Positions 10,490 through 20,131 are shown, counted from the first letter of the stretch. The stretch is 64,000 nt of DNA from Aeromonas hydrophila subsp. hydrophila ATCC 7966 (GCF_000014805.1 NC_008570.1:352501-416500), one strand, 5' to 3'. Translations and numbers: made by a program. The notes: a model not told the origin generated them from the letters alone.

Positions 10490-10921
10490 ATGTACAAGTC
10501 CCTGTTATTGGCCGTGCTGGCCGGTACCGTCAGTTTTTCTGCTCTGGCAACCGAGCAGATGACCGTCTACAAGTCCCAGTATTGCGGCTGCTGCAAGACC
10601 TGGATCAAGCACATGGAAGAGAACGGCTTTGAGGTCAAGGTCGTCGAAACCGAGCAGCTTGAACCGGTCAAGCAGCAGTACGGCATCACTCCGCAACTGG
10701 CGTCCTGCCACACCGGGGTGGTGAACGGCTATGTGGTGGAGGGGCATGTACCCGCCGCCGACGTGCAGAAGCTGCTCAAGGAAAAACCGGCGATCCGCGG
10801 CCTGACCATTCCGGGCATGCCCCAGAGTGCGCCAGGCATGGATATTCCGGGTCAGCCCTATCAGGTGCTGAGCATCAGCAACGAGGGCGCGACCAAGGTC
10901 TGGTCGAGCTACCCCGGCTGA
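10490..10921 (+). CDS. DUF411 exported metal-associated protein
   Basis: The 143-residue protein has a clear signal peptide (cut near ALA/TEQ, residue 20/21). The mature domain starts TVYKSQYCGCCKTWIKHME, with CxCC at residues 32-35. This thioredoxin-like N-terminus and the following GITPQLASCHTGVV segment are typical of the DUF411 family. That family is often found beside copper or arsenic resistance genes and is presumed periplasmic and metal-binding. No copper pump is adjacent here. The ribosome site is GAGGTG 5 bases before the ATG. Confidence 0.88.
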   Translation: MYKSLLLAVLAGTVSFSALATEQMTVYKSQYCGCCKTWIKHMEENGFEVKVVETEQLEPVKQQYGITPQLASCHTGVVNGYVVEGHVPAADVQKLLKEKPAIRGLTIPGMPQSAPGMDIPGQPYQVLSISNEGATKVWSSYPG

Positions 10922-11145
10922 TGAAAACTGGCCGTGAGCAGACACACTTCCATCATGTGAGGCACACCTGAGCGAGCCCGTGTCGCTCACGGTCAGGTAT
11001 GGGGGCCGCCATCGCGAGATGGCGGCCCTTTTACATCAGGGCGCGGGAGAACTTGCAACTGAAGGCGACAAGGGGCAGATTGATCCCCTGTCCAAGGAGC
11101 CAAGGCTCAGGTCCGCCAACCCTTTTACAGCGCAAAGGATGCGAC

Positions 11146-13299
11146 ATGTTCACCTTTTCCCGAGGGCTTCTGCTGCTGGCTTGTCTGGCCGCCGTTCCCT
11201 GTTCATATGCCAATGATGAGTCCGCCATGCCCACAAGCGACACCCTGATCCAGCCTCCCGTGGCCGCCAAACACCCTCACGCCATCAAGAAACACGGGGA
11301 TACCCGGGTCGACAACTACTACTGGCTGCGGGATGACGAGCGCCAGAAACCCGAGGTGCTGGCCTACCTCGAGGCTGAAAACGCCTACACCGACGCCATG
11401 CTCAAACCGATCAAGCCGCTGCGCGACCAGCTCTATCAGGAGATGGTGGCCCGCATTCCGCAGCAGGACGAGTCGGTGCCCTACGTGAAGAACGGCTATC
11501 GCTACCAGACCCGCTACGAGCCGGGCAAGGAGTACGCCATCTATTCGCGCAGCAAGCTGGGTGAAGAGGCTGCGAGCCTGCTGCTGGACGGCAACCAGCG
11601 CGCCGAAGGCCACGAGTTCTACGCCCTGGGGGCGCTCGAGGTGAGCCGCAACAACCGCTGGCTGGCGGTGGCGGAAGATTTCCTCTCCCGCCGTCAGTAC
11701 CAGATCCAGTTCCTCGACCTGGAGAGCGGCAAATGGGCCGCCGAGTTGCTTCCGAACACCTCCGGCAACCTGGTCTGGGCCAACGACAGCAAGACGGTGT
11801 TCTACGTGCGCAAGCACCCCAAGACGCTGCTGCCCTACCAGGTCTATCGCCACGAGCTGGGCACGGAGCCGGCCAAGGATCAGCTGGTCTATGAGGAGAA
11901 GGACGACTCCTTCTATGTGAGCCTCTACGCCACCACCTCGGAAGATTTCATCGTCATCGCCCTCTCCAGCACCACCTCGGGCGAGGCGCGTCTCATCGAT
12001 GCCAACGTACCGACCCAGGCGCCGCGGCTGTTCCTGCCGCGCCAGGTGGATCACGAATACAGCCTGGATCACTACCGCGGCCGCTTCTATGTGCGCTCCA
12101 ACAAGGACGGCAAGAACTTCGGCCTCTACGAGACCAAGGAGAGCCCGGTGGATCGCTGGAAGGCGGTGATCGCCCCCAATCCGGACGTGCTGCTGGAGAG
12201 CTATGCCCTGTTCAAGGAGTGGCTGGTGCTGGAGGAGCGCAGTCAGGGGCTGACCCGGCTGCGGCAGGTCAACTGGCAGAGCGGCGAGCAGAAGGAGATC
12301 GCCTTCGACGATCCGGCCTATGTCACCTGGCTCGCCTACAACCCGGAGCCGGATACCAGCGCGCTGCGCTATGGCTACTCCTCCATGACCACCCCCTCGT
12401 CCACCTACGAGCTCGACCTGAACAGCGGCAAGCGCACCCTGCTCAAGCAGCAGCCGGTGGCGGGCTTCAAGGCCGAGCAATATGCCAGCGAGCGGCTCTG
12501 GATCACCGCCCGTGACGGCGTGGCCGTGCCGGTGTCGCTGGTCTATCGCAAGGACAAGTTCAAGCAAGAGGGGGCGGGGACGCATACCAATCCGCTGCTG
12601 GTCTACGGCTACGGCTCCTATGGCGCCAGCATGGACCCGGATTTCAGCAGCGCCAGGCTGAGCCTGCTGGACCGCGGCTTCGTCTACGCCATCGCCCACA
12701 TCCGTGGTGGCGAGGAGCTGGGCCGCCACTGGTATGAAGATGGCAAGCTGCTGAAAAAGCAGAATACCTTCAACGACTTCATCGACGTGACCGAGGCGCT
12801 GGTGGCGCAGGGCTACGGCGCCAAGGATCAGGTCTACGCCATGGGCGGCAGCGCCGGCGGTCTGCTGATGGGGGCCGTCATCAATCAGGCGCCCCAGCTC
12901 TATCGCGGCGTGGTGGCCCAGGTGCCGTTCGTCGATGTGGTCACCACCATGCTGGACGAGTCCATTCCCCTCACCACCGGGGAGTACGACGAGTGGGGCA
13001 ACCCGAACCAGAAGCGCTACTACGACTACATGAAGGCCTACAGCCCCTACGATCAGGTCAAGGCGCAGGCCTATCCCAACCTGCTGGTGACCACCGGCTT
13101 GCACGATTCCCAGGTGCAGTACTGGGAGCCGGCCAAGTGGGTGGCCAAGCTGCGCGAGCTGAAGACGGATGATAACAAGTTGTTGCTGAGCACCGACATG
13201 GACGCCGGCCACGGCGGCAAGTCGGGTCGCTTCAAAGCCTACGAGGATATCGCGCTGGAGTTCGCGTTTATTCTGGATCTGGCCAAGCCACAAGCATAA
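11146..13299 (+). CDS. ptrB: Oligopeptidase B-like S9A serine peptidase with signal peptide
   Basis: The 717-residue prolyl-oligopeptidase-family enzyme has an N-terminal beta-propeller (about 75-440) and a C-terminal alpha/beta hydrolase domain. The nucleophile Ser569 sits in [11 protein letters not shown], Asp654 in [14 protein letters not shown] and His689 in [11 protein letters not shown]. The RIP motif [15 protein letters not shown] is typical of oligopeptidase B, which cleaves short peptides after Arg/Lys. The start at 11146 has AAAGGA upstream and gives [20 protein letters not shown], a signal peptide ending near SYA. E. coli PtrB is cytosolic and 686 residues long, so this copy is probably periplasmic. 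It appears monocistronic. Confidence 0.9.
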   Translation: MFTFSRGLLLLACLAAVPCSYANDESAMPTSDTLIQPPVAAKHPHAIKKHGDTRVDNYYWLRDDERQKPEVLAYLEAENAYTDAMLKPIKPLRDQLYQEMVARIPQQDESVPYVKNGYRYQTRYEPGKEYAIYSRSKLGEEAASLLLDGNQRAEGHEFYALGALEVSRNNRWLAVAEDFLSRRQYQIQFLDLESGKWAAELLPNTSGNLVWANDSKTVFYVRKHPKTLLPYQVYRHELGTEPAKDQLVYEEKDDSFYVSLYATTSEDFIVIALSSTTSGEARLIDANVPTQAPRLFLPRQVDHEYSLDHYRGRFYVRSNKDGKNFGLYETKESPVDRWKAVIAPNPDVLLESYALFKEWLVLEERSQGLTRLRQVNWQSGEQKEIAFDDPAYVTWLAYNPEPDTSALRYGYSSMTTPSSTYELDLNSGKRTLLKQQPVAGFKAEQYASERLWITARDGVAVPVSLVYRKDKFKQEGAGTHTNPLLVYGYGSYGASMDPDFSSARLSLLDRGFVYAIAHIRGGEELGRHWYEDGKLLKKQNTFNDFIDVTEALVAQGYGAKDQVYAMGGSAGGLLMGAVINQAPQLYRGVVAQVPFVDVVTTMLDESIPLTTGEYDEWGNPNQKRYYDYMKAYSPYDQVKAQAYPNLLVTTGLHDSQVQYWEPAKWVAKLRELKTDDNKLLLSTDMDAGHGGKSGRFKAYEDIALEFAFILDLAKPQA

Positions 13300-13309
13300 G
13301 TCACCACAG

Positions 13310-13338
13310 TTGCAGCCCTTGCCAGTCAAGGGCTGCAA
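13310..13338 (+). terminator. Possible terminator after the oligopeptidase gene
   Basis: A perfect 12-bp stem (TTGCAGCCCTTG / CAAGGGCTGCAA) with a 5-base loop lies 11 bases after the stop. There is no T run, so termination may need Rho, or the stem may only protect the 3' end. Confidence 0.5.
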
Positions 13339-13714
13339 AAGAATCTCACTCCTCCCACTCTGTCTGCCGACCGGTAGCACATTCAATTAATCTCTGATCA
13401 GCAAATTAATGATCGGCTTCAAATTTCTCGTCATCCATATCCATCATTTTGTGTTTTTGTTTGATTTATGTTGGCGCCGTGTGCTTAATCGAAGCCGTTA
13501 TGACTCTTTAATTGGCCCCCTCGGGGCCAATTATCTTCGGTTGGCATGAAGCCGACTGTCTCACCACAGGATGCTGGTGGCTTTTTGGGGAACGTTCGCC
13601 GTTCACCCGCTTCCTCATATCGAGGTCATGGGCAACCGCCGACGCAGAACGGTGGTTTGTCCGGCATTCGCCCGTGGAACGGGCGAGCTGAATCAATCAA
13701 AAAGGATGAACAAC
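13339..13714 (+). other. Long leader upstream of the TRAP transporter genes
   Basis: About 375 bases without a supported gene. It holds a GC hairpin TAATTGGCCCC/GGGGCCAATTA (about 13509-13532, no T run) and a second hairpin TTCGCCCG/CGGGCGAG (about 13666-13688) shortly before the ribosome site. These may be leader or mRNA-stability structures. No known riboswitch was recognised. Confidence 0.4.
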
Positions 13715-14686
13715 ATGAAAGGATTATCCCTGGCGTGTGCCCTGTCGGCTGTCCTGGCCGGCGTCTCGTTCGGTGGTCCGGTGCAGGCGCAGGAGCGCTT
13801 CGTGACCATAGGCACCGGCGGTCAGACCGGTGTCTACTACGTGGCGGGCCAGTCCATCTGCCGCTTCCTCAATCGCGGCGCCGCCGATCACCAGATCAAG
13901 TGCAACGCCCCGGCCAGCGGTGGCGGGGTAGCCAACGTCAACGGCATCCGCAGCGGTGAATTCAACTTCGGCATCATGCAGTCCGACCATCAGTACAAGG
14001 CGATGAAGGGGCTGCCGCCGTTCCAGGCCGAGGGTGCCATGGACGACATGCGCGCCGTCTTCTCCCTGCAGAGCGAGGTGTTCACCATCCTGGCCCGCAA
14101 GGACGCCAAGATCGCCGGCTTCGACGATCTCAAGGGCAAGCGGGTCAACATCGGCAACCCGGGTTCCGGCCAGCGCGACACCTTCGAAGAGATCATGGCG
14201 GTGAAGGGGTGGAAAAAGGGCGACTTCGGCCTGGTCTCCGAGCTCAAGCCGGCCGAGCAGGCCTCGGCATTGGGTGACAACAACATCGACGCCATGAGCT
14301 ACTTCGTCGGCCACCCCAACGGCGCCATCCAGGAAGCCTCCACCACCACCGACGCCGTGCTGGTACCGGTCACCGGCGCCGACATCGACAAGCTGCTGGC
14401 CGAGAAGAGCTACTACAGCAAGGCCGAGATCCCGGGCGGCATCTACAAGGGCAGCGACCAGCCGACCCCGTCCATTGGCGGCAAGGCGGTGCTCTCCACC
14501 AGTGCCAAGGCGGATCCGGAAGTGGTCTATCAACTGGTGAAGTCGGTATTCGACAACCTGGATCGTTTCAAGCGCCTGCACCCGGCCTTCGCCGACCTGA
14601 AAGAGGCCGACATGATCAAGGTGGGTCTCTCCGCCCCGCTGCATGAAGGGGCTGCCCGCTACTACAAAGAGCGCGGCTGGCTCTGA
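13715..14686 (+). CDS. TAXI-family TRAP transporter solute-binding protein
   Basis: The 323-residue periplasmic binding protein has a signal peptide ending near VQAQE. The mature start ERFVTIGTGGQTGVYY has the TAXI hallmark (TGGTxGxYY) and is followed by RFLNRGAADHQIKCN and GGVANVNGIRSGEFNFGIMQ. TAXI proteins deliver an organic acid (in known cases glutamate, alpha-ketoglutarate or similar) to a TRAP permease; the substrate here is not predictable. AAAGGA lies 8 bases before this ATG; the ATG 9 bases upstream overlaps that site and is less likely. The fused permease gene follows 102 bases later. Confidence 0.92.
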   Translation: MKGLSLACALSAVLAGVSFGGPVQAQERFVTIGTGGQTGVYYVAGQSICRFLNRGAADHQIKCNAPASGGGVANVNGIRSGEFNFGIMQSDHQYKAMKGLPPFQAEGAMDDMRAVFSLQSEVFTILARKDAKIAGFDDLKGKRVNIGNPGSGQRDTFEEIMAVKGWKKGDFGLVSELKPAEQASALGDNNIDAMSYFVGHPNGAIQEASTTTDAVLVPVTGADIDKLLAEKSYYSKAEIPGGIYKGSDQPTPSIGGKAVLSTSAKADPEVVYQLVKSVFDNLDRFKRLHPAFADLKEADMIKVGLSAPLHEGAARYYKERGWL

Positions 14687-14788
14687 TAGCGGGCCCAAGG
14701 GCCGCTGTCACTCTCTTCGACACCCGCCTGCCGCAGCCCGTGGCAGCGGGTGTCGTGTCGTTGTACTCGTTGGCACAAGTTAACCCCT

Positions 14789-17341
14789 ATGCAAGATAAA
14801 CAACTCTCTACCGAGGAACTGATCGCCCAGGATGTGGGGGCGCGTCTGCCGCTCGGCATCATGGGTGGGTGCATCACCACCCTGGCGCTCGCCTGGTCGC
14901 TGTTCCAGCTCTGGATCGCCTCGCCGCTGCCCTTCATGCTGGGCTTCGGCGTGCTCAATGACACCGAGACCCGTGCCATTCACCTCACCTTCGCCCTGCT
15001 GCTGGCCTATCTGGTGTTCCCGGCCTTTCGCCGCTCGCCGCGCGACCGGGTGCCGCTCGGCGATCTGGCGCTCGGGCTGGTGGCCGCCGGTGCCGCTTCC
15101 TATCTGTTCGTGATGTACGAGGCGCTGGCCCAGCGGCCGGGCAACCTCACCACCGCCGATCTGGTGACCGCCTGCATCGGCATTCCGCTGCTGCTGGAAG
15201 CCGCCCGCCGTGCGCTGGGGCCGGCCCTGGCGGTGATCGCCCTGGTATTTCTCGCCTACAGCCTGGCGGGGCCCTGGATGCCGGGCCTGCTGGCTCACCG
15301 CGGGGTGAGCTTCACCGCGCTGGCCAACCACCAGTGGATCACCACCGAGGGGGTGTTCGGCATCGCCCTCGGCGTCTCCACCAGCTTCGTGTTCCTGTTC
15401 GTGCTGTTCGGTGCCCTGCTGGAGCGGGCCGGTGCCGGCCACTACTTCATCCAGCTCGCCTTCAGCCTGCTCGGTCACCTGCGCGGCGGCCCGGCCAAGG
15501 CGGCGGTGGTGGCCTCCGGCCTGACCGGCCTTATCTCCGGCTCCTCCATCGCCAACGTGGTGACCACCGGCACCTTTACCATTCCCATGATGAAGAAGGT
15601 GGGGTTCAGCGCCGAGAAGGCGGGGGCGGTGGAAGTGGCCTCCTCGGTCAACGGCCAGATCATGCCGCCGGTGATGGGGGCCGCGGCCTTTCTGATGGTG
15701 GAGTACGTGGGCATTCCCTACGTCGAGATCATCAAGCACGCCTTCCTGCCGGCGACCATCTCCTACATAGCGCTGCTCTACATCGTCCATCTGGAGGCGC
15801 TCAAGCTCGGCATGCAGCCCATCGGCGACCATCAGCCCAAGCCCTGGCTGCGCCGGTTGACCGGCTTTGCCTTTGGCGCCGCCCTGATCAGCGGGCTGTC
15901 GATGGCGGTCTACTACGGCCTTGGTTGGCTCAAGCCGGCGCTGGGCGACTATGCCCTGCCCGGCATCGCCCTGCTGCTGGCCGCCACCTATCTGGGGCTG
16001 TTGAAAATTGCCGCCAGCAATGAGCCGCTGGCGGCGGAAGATCCGGACAAGCCGCTGACCGAGCTGCCCAACACCCGTACCGTGCTGCTCTCCGGCCTGC
16101 ACTTCCTGCTGCCGGTGGTGGTGCTGGTGTGGTGCCTGATGGTGGAGCGGCTCTCGCCCGGGCTGTCGGCCTTCTGGGGCACCGTCATGCTGGTGATCAT
16201 ACTGCTGACCCAGCGGCCGCTGCTCAACTGGCTGCGCAGCGATGGCCGGCACGATTACGGCTCCCTGCAGGACGGCTTGATCGATCTGCGAGAGGGGCTG
16301 GTGGCCGGTGCCCGCAACATGATCGGCATCGGCATCGCCACCGCCACGGCGGGGATCATCGTCGGTGCCGTCTCCCAGACCGGGGTTGGTCTGGTGCTGG
16401 CGGATCTGGTGGAGATGCTCTCCATGGGCAACCTGCTGCTGATGCTGCTGCTGACCGCCTTGCTGAGCCTCATCCTCGGCATGGGGCTGCCCACCACCGC
16501 CAACTACATAGTGGTCTCCAGCCTGCTGGCGCCGGTGGTGGTGACGCTCGGGCAGCAGAACGGGCTGATCGTGCCGCTCATCGCGGTGCACCTGTTCGTG
16601 TTCTACTTCGGCATCATGGCCGACGTGACGCCGCCGGTGGGGCTCGCCTCGTTCGCGGCGGCGGCCGTCTCCAAGGGCGATCCCATCAAGACCGGCATCA
16701 CCGCCTTTTACTACAGCCTGCGCACCGCCGCGCTGCCGTTCCTGTTCATCTTCAACACCGACCTGCTGCTGATCGACGTGGACTTTGCCCACGGGGTGCT
16801 GATCTTCATGGTGGCCACCGTTGCCATGCTGATCTTCGCCGCCGCCACCCAGGGTCATTTTCTGGTGAAGAGTCGCTGGTACGAAAGCGTGCTGCTGTTG
16901 CTGGTGGCCTTCACCCTGTTCCGCCCCGGTTTCTGGATGGACATGGTGCACGATCCCTATCGCGAGACGCCGCCGGCCCAGCTGGCCCAGACCCTGGGCG
17001 AGGTGGAGGCGGAGAGCACTCTGCGGCTGCGGATCCAGGGTGAGGATGCGGTGGGCAAGCTGCGTCAGTCGACCGTGCTGCTGGCGGTGCCGGCAGGGGA
17101 GGATGGGGAAGCCCGCCTCGCCAGCCTGGGGCTCGCGCTCTATGAGCAGGATGGCAAGACCTTGATCGACAGCGTCACCTTCGGCAGTCCGGCGGCGGCA
17201 GCCGGCATGGAGTTTGACCAGGAGATCATGATGGTCAAGGCGCCCACCGAGCGCTGGCGCAAGGAGCTGATGTGGCTGCCCGGTTTCCTGCTGTTTGCGC
17301 TAATCGTCTGGCTGCAAAGGCGCAGGGTGGTGCGAGCATAA
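14789..17341 (+). CDS. TRAP transporter fused DctQM permease with C-terminal DUF3394 domain
   Basis: The 850-residue membrane protein fuses the small (4-helix, about 20-170) and large (about 12-helix, 180-700) TRAP subunits. Motifs include SGSSIANVVTTGTFTIPMMK, NGQIMPPVMGAAAFLM, ILGMGLPTTANYIV and FGIMADVTPPVGLA. After the last core helices a soluble region (about 730-830) with TFGSPAAAAGMEFDQEIMMV resembles the DUF3394/PDZ-like tail of TAXI-linked permeases; one more helix ends the protein. Sodium-driven uptake with the binding protein at 13715 is expected. The ATG at 14789 fits the family start although no strong ribosome site is seen; a GTG at 14750 is in frame. Confidence 0.9.
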   Translation: MQDKQLSTEELIAQDVGARLPLGIMGGCITTLALAWSLFQLWIASPLPFMLGFGVLNDTETRAIHLTFALLLAYLVFPAFRRSPRDRVPLGDLALGLVAAGAASYLFVMYEALAQRPGNLTTADLVTACIGIPLLLEAARRALGPALAVIALVFLAYSLAGPWMPGLLAHRGVSFTALANHQWITTEGVFGIALGVSTSFVFLFVLFGALLERAGAGHYFIQLAFSLLGHLRGGPAKAAVVASGLTGLISGSSIANVVTTGTFTIPMMKKVGFSAEKAGAVEVASSVNGQIMPPVMGAAAFLMVEYVGIPYVEIIKHAFLPATISYIALLYIVHLEALKLGMQPIGDHQPKPWLRRLTGFAFGAALISGLSMAVYYGLGWLKPALGDYALPGIALLLAATYLGLLKIAASNEPLAAEDPDKPLTELPNTRTVLLSGLHFLLPVVVLVWCLMVERLSPGLSAFWGTVMLVIILLTQRPLLNWLRSDGRHDYGSLQDGLIDLREGLVAGARNMIGIGIATATAGIIVGAVSQTGVGLVLADLVEMLSMGNLLLMLLLTALLSLILGMGLPTTANYIVVSSLLAPVVVTLGQQNGLIVPLIAVHLFVFYFGIMADVTPPVGLASFAAAAVSKGDPIKTGITAFYYSLRTAALPFLFIFNTDLLLIDVDFAHGVLIFMVATVAMLIFAAATQGHFLVKSRWYESVLLLLVAFTLFRPGFWMDMVHDPYRETPPAQLAQTLGEVEAESTLRLRIQGEDAVGKLRQSTVLLAVPAGEDGEARLASLGLALYEQDGKTLIDSVTFGSPAAAAGMEFDQEIMMVKAPTERWRKELMWLPGFLLFALIVWLQRRRVVRA

Positions 17342-17353
17342 CCAGGGTCAATG

Positions 17354-17380
17354 AAAACGGCGCCATCATGGCGCCGTTTT
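17354..17380. terminator. Bidirectional terminator between the TRAP permease and the micro-gene
   Basis: AAAACGGCGCC-ATCAT-GGCGCCGTTTT is a perfect 11-bp stem with A and T tails. It can end the TRAP operon on plus and the small minus-strand genes at 17400-17684. Confidence 0.85.
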
Positions 17381-17399
17381 CATGCTCCCCGCTGGGGGC

Positions 17400-17519
17400 T
17401 TATTCCTGCGGATCCTGCTCCTGCAGCAGGCTCAGGGTCTGTTGCTCCACCTGGCTCAGGCCCAGCTGTTCACAGGCTTGCTCGAAGCTGATGCCAAGGT
17501 GGCACATCATGATATCCAT
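17400..17519 (-). CDS. Truncated tandem copy of the 50-aa micro-gene
   Basis: A 39-codon ORF, MDIMMCHLGISFEQACEQLG and onward, ending LLQEQDPQE. Its DNA matches the 3' 120 bases of the adjacent gene (17532-17684) at 118 of 120 positions. It lacks the parent's first 11 residues and has no clear Shine-Dalgarno sequence. It is therefore either a non-translated relic of a recent tandem duplication or is translated by reinitiation after the parent stop, 12 bases upstream. The function is unknown. Confidence 0.45.
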   Translation of the reverse strand: MDIMMCHLGISFEQACEQLGLSQVEQQTLSLLQEQDPQE

Positions 17520-17651
17520 CACCGGGAGGGATTATTCCTGCGGATCCTGCTCCTGCAGCAGGCTCAGGGTCTGTTGTTCCACCTGGCTCAGGCCCAGCTG
17601 TTCACAGGCTTGCTCGAAGCTGATGCCAAGGTGGCACATCATGATATCGAT
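17400..17651. repeat. Tandem duplication, 120-bp units with 132-bp period
   Basis: 17400-17519 and 17532-17651 differ at only two positions (one in the GTTG[C/T]TCC segment, one at the last codon-1 base, ATATC[C/G]AT). The 12-base spacers diverge. The unit covers the coding 3' end and stop of the micro-gene. The near identity implies a recent event. Confidence 0.95.
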
Positions 17652-17684
17652 AGCGGGCAGATAGTTTTTCATTGCGTCTTCCAT
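17532..17684 (-). CDS. 50-residue micro-protein of unknown function
   Basis: ATG at 17684 with GGAGG 6 bases upstream. The protein begins MEDAMKNYLPAIDIMMCHLG and ends LSLLQEQDPQE, with a central amphipathic ISFEQACEQLGLSQVEQQTL that looks helix-turn-helix-like or like a small helical hairpin. Real-gene evidence is the strong ribosome site, good codon use and near-perfect preservation of the reading frame in the tandem copy just downstream. I do not recognise the family. It has no membrane segment. The neighbours are unrelated, so it is likely monocistronic, ended by the terminator at 17354. Confidence 0.65.
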   Translation of the reverse strand: MEDAMKNYLPAIDIMMCHLGISFEQACEQLGLSQVEQQTLSLLQEQDPQE

Positions 17685-17860
17685 GGTGATCCTCCGGACC
17701 CGTCCCTTATGCCCGAACAGGGTGGGCGGGACAATTAGACTTTAGGCGTAGACTGCTCGTTTGCTGAGCGCCTCTGCCACTGGGCGGGGGAATTTGTTAC
17801 TCTGCTTGTCAGCAAGAAGATGTTGCCGTATGACTGCGAGCAACACGTGAGGAGCAGGGC

Positions 17861-18487
17861 ATGTTATTGAGTTTCTTGATCATCGCATCGGGCTGGTGGC
17901 ACATTCGTGCGGCCTATGGCTCAGACTCCCGTCAGTTCTACATCAGCAAGCCGTTGACCATGCTGCTCATCATAGCGCTGGCCTTCGGCTATCAGAGCTA
18001 TGACCACGACGGTTCCCACGCCTGGATCCTGCTCGGTCTCTGCCTGTCGCTGGCCGGCGACGTGCTGCTGATGTTGCCGAGCGACCGCTTCATTCAGGGG
18101 CTGGCGGCGTTTTTTGTCGCGCACCTCTGCTACATCGTCGGCTTCGCCCAGGGGCCGCTGGTGCTGAATCTGGTGGATGGCCTGCTGTTGCTGCTGGTGG
18201 CCGGCATGGTGTTCGGCCTGCTGTGGGGCAAGCTCGGGGAGATGAAGGTGCCCGTGTTCTGCTACATGCTGGTGATCATCGGCATGGCCTGGGTTGCCGC
18301 CGGCGCCTGGCATGCCTCCCTCACCGCCGGCAGTGCCGCCGCCCTGGTGGGGGCGCTGATGTTCCTCTTCTCCGACAGCATGCTGGCGCTGGACCGCTTC
18401 CGCCGCCCCTTCCCCCATGCCACCGCCTGGGTGATGACCAGCTACTTCGCCGCCCAGTTTCTGATTGCCGCCTCGTTGGCAGGGTGA
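17861..18487 (+). CDS. YhhN/TMEM86-family membrane protein
   Basis: The 208-residue protein has about eight membrane helices. It carries YhhN motifs SLAGDVLLMLPSDRFIQGLA and FFVAHLCYIVGFAQG, plus SDSMLALDRFRRPFPHATAW near the C-terminus. Mammalian TMEM86B is a lysoplasmalogenase; the bacterial role is not proven. The start has GAGGAG 6 bases upstream. Transcribed alone on plus, ending at the terminator near 18531. Confidence 0.88.
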   Translation: MLLSFLIIASGWWHIRAAYGSDSRQFYISKPLTMLLIIALAFGYQSYDHDGSHAWILLGLCLSLAGDVLLMLPSDRFIQGLAAFFVAHLCYIVGFAQGPLVLNLVDGLLLLLVAGMVFGLLWGKLGEMKVPVFCYMLVIIGMAWVAAGAWHASLTAGSAAALVGALMFLFSDSMLALDRFRRPFPHATAWVMTSYFAAQFLIAASLAG

Positions 18488-18530
18488 CTGTGGCTGAGTT
18501 GTCCCCTCACCAAGGGGCGTGTGCAGACAA

Positions 18531-18556
18531 AAAAACGGGCCCTCAGGCCCGTTTTG
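18531..18556. terminator. Bidirectional terminator between yhhN and emrB
   Basis: The stem ACGGGCC / GGCCCGT with loop CTCA is flanked by A5 and T4 tracts. It sits between two convergent genes and can serve both. Confidence 0.85.
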
Positions 18557-18577
18557 CTATTCCATTTTCATCGTTTT

Positions 18578-20131
18578 TCACGCCTCGAGCGGTTCGGCAT
18601 CCGCTGCCCTGGGGGCGGGCTGCTTGAGTAGCAGCATCAGGCCGCTGGCGAGCAGCAGGAAGATGCCCATCACGAAGAACACCTGGTTGTAGGCCATGAT
18701 GGCCGCCTCCCGGCTGATGGTGTTCGACAGCATGGCCTGGGCCTGCTGACGGGCCAGTTCGGGGCCGGAGCCCTGCGCCATCATGGTCTGGGCCAGCTGC
18801 AGCAGGTAGCTCTGTCCCTCTATGCTGCTGGCGGCTAGGGTGCTGCTGATCTGGCTGACATGGATGCGGGTGTCGTTGTCGATCAGGGTGGCGATGATGG
18901 CGATGCCGAAGGCGCCGCCCAGGTTGCGCAGCACGTTGAGCAGGGTCGAGGAGGAGGGGATCTCGTCGTGGGTCAGGCTGGCGGTCGCCACCAGGGAGAG
19001 CGGCACCATGATGAAGGGCTGGCCCAGCGCCCGCACGATGAGCGACTGGATCAGCTGGGGCCCGGCGTAGTCGGCACTCATGTTCATGTTCATGAAGCAG
19101 CTGACGGCGAACACCAGAAAGCCGAAGCTCACCAGATAGCGCGGATCTATCTTGTGGGTCAGTCTGGGCACCAGCGGTAGTACCAGCAATTGCGGCAGCC
19201 CCATCCACATCAACACCTCGCCGATTTCCAGCGCGTTGTAGTTGTGGATCTGGGTCATGTAGAGCGGCAGCACATAGATGGAACCCATCAGCGCCATGCC
19301 GAGCACCAGATAGGCGAAGCAGGCCAGCGCGAAGCGCGGGTTGTGCAGCAGCCGCAGGTTGACCAGCGGGTGGCGCCGCAGCAGCTGGCTGATGACGAAA
19401 AACACCAGCGCCACCACCGAGATGACGGTAAGCCGCACGATGAAGCTGGAACCGAACCAGTCCTCCCGGTTGCCCTCTTCCAGCACCACTTCCAACAGGC
19501 CCAGTCCCACCGCCATGGTGACGATGCCGATGAGATCCACCCGCTTGATCACCTCCCAGTCCACCGGCTTCTTGTCGAGCCCATGGGCCAGCATGGCCAT
19601 CACCAGCAGTCCCGGCGGCACGTTCATGTAGAAGATGTAGTGCCAGGACATCTGCTCGGTCAGCCAGCCACCCAGGGTCGGCCCGATGGCGGGGGCGAAG
19701 GTGGCGCACAGGCCGAACAACGCCATGCCGGTGGCCCGCTTGTGCAGCGGCAGCAGACTGACGATGAGGGAGAAGGCCATCGGGATCAGCGCCCCGCCGG
19801 TGAAGCCCTGCAGCGCCCGAAAGACGATCATGCTGGTGAGGTTCCAGCTGAATGAGCAGAGCACGGAGGCGACGATGAAGGCGCCGGTGGTCCACAGCAG
19901 GTAGCGCCGCACGCTCAGCCCCCGGCTCAGCCAGCCGCTCAGCGGGATGGCGATCATCTCCGCCACCAGATAGGAGGTGGAGATCCAGGAGCTTTCGCTC
20001 AAGGTAGCCGACAGGGCCCCCTGAATGTCCTTCAGGGAGGCGTTGGTGATCTGGATGTCGAGGATGGCCATGAAGGCGCCGATGAGGCCCCCCATGACCG
20101 CGATCCAGTTGCGACGCGGGATGGGTTCCAT
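18578..20131 (-). CDS. emrB: EmrB-like MFS multidrug efflux pump (DHA2, 14 helices)
   Basis: The 517-residue major facilitator starts MEPIPRRNWIAVMGGLIGAF. It has the DHA2 signature region MAILDIQITNASLKDIQGAL, motif-C-like GFTGGALIPMAFSLI and APAIGPTLGGWLTEQMSWHY, and 14 hydrophobic segments. With the EmrA-type adaptor and an outer-membrane TolC it would expel hydrophobic compounds across both membranes. The start codon overlaps the emrA stop by one base (TGATG), so translation is coupled. The end of the operon is at 18578. Substrates unknown. Confidence 0.92.
   Translation of the reverse strand: MEPIPRRNWIAVMGGLIGAFMAILDIQITNASLKDIQGALSATLSESSWISTSYLVAEMIAIPLSGWLSRGLSVRRYLLWTTGAFIVASVLCSFSWNLTSMIVFRALQGFTGGALIPMAFSLIVSLLPLHKRATGMALFGLCATFAPAIGPTLGGWLTEQMSWHYIFYMNVPPGLLVMAMLAHGLDKKPVDWEVIKRVDLIGIVTMAVGLGLLEVVLEEGNREDWFGSSFIVRLTVISVVALVFFVISQLLRRHPLVNLRLLHNPRFALACFAYLVLGMALMGSIYVLPLYMTQIHNYNALEIGEVLMWMGLPQLLVLPLVPRLTHKIDPRYLVSFGFLVFAVSCFMNMNMSADYAGPQLIQSLIVRALGQPFIMVPLSLVATASLTHDEIPSSSTLLNVLRNLGGAFGIAIIATLIDNDTRIHVSQISSTLAASSIEGQSYLLQLAQTMMAQGSGPELARQQAQAMLSNTISREAAIMAYNQVFFVMGIFLLLASGLMLLLKQPAPRAADAEPLEA

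Noticed and set aside
11203..13386. 727-codon minus-strand ORF
   Set aside because: Antisense shadow of the oligopeptidase B gene in high-GC DNA; His/Gln/Val-rich composition is typical of such shadows.
13571..13714. Longer N-terminal extension of the TAXI binding protein
   Set aside because: It would place the signal peptide 48 residues in; the internal ATG with AAAGGA gives a normal signal peptide.
14780..16951. 723-codon minus-strand ORF, His/Gln-rich
   Set aside because: Shadow of the TRAP permease coding sequence; no homology or ribosome site.
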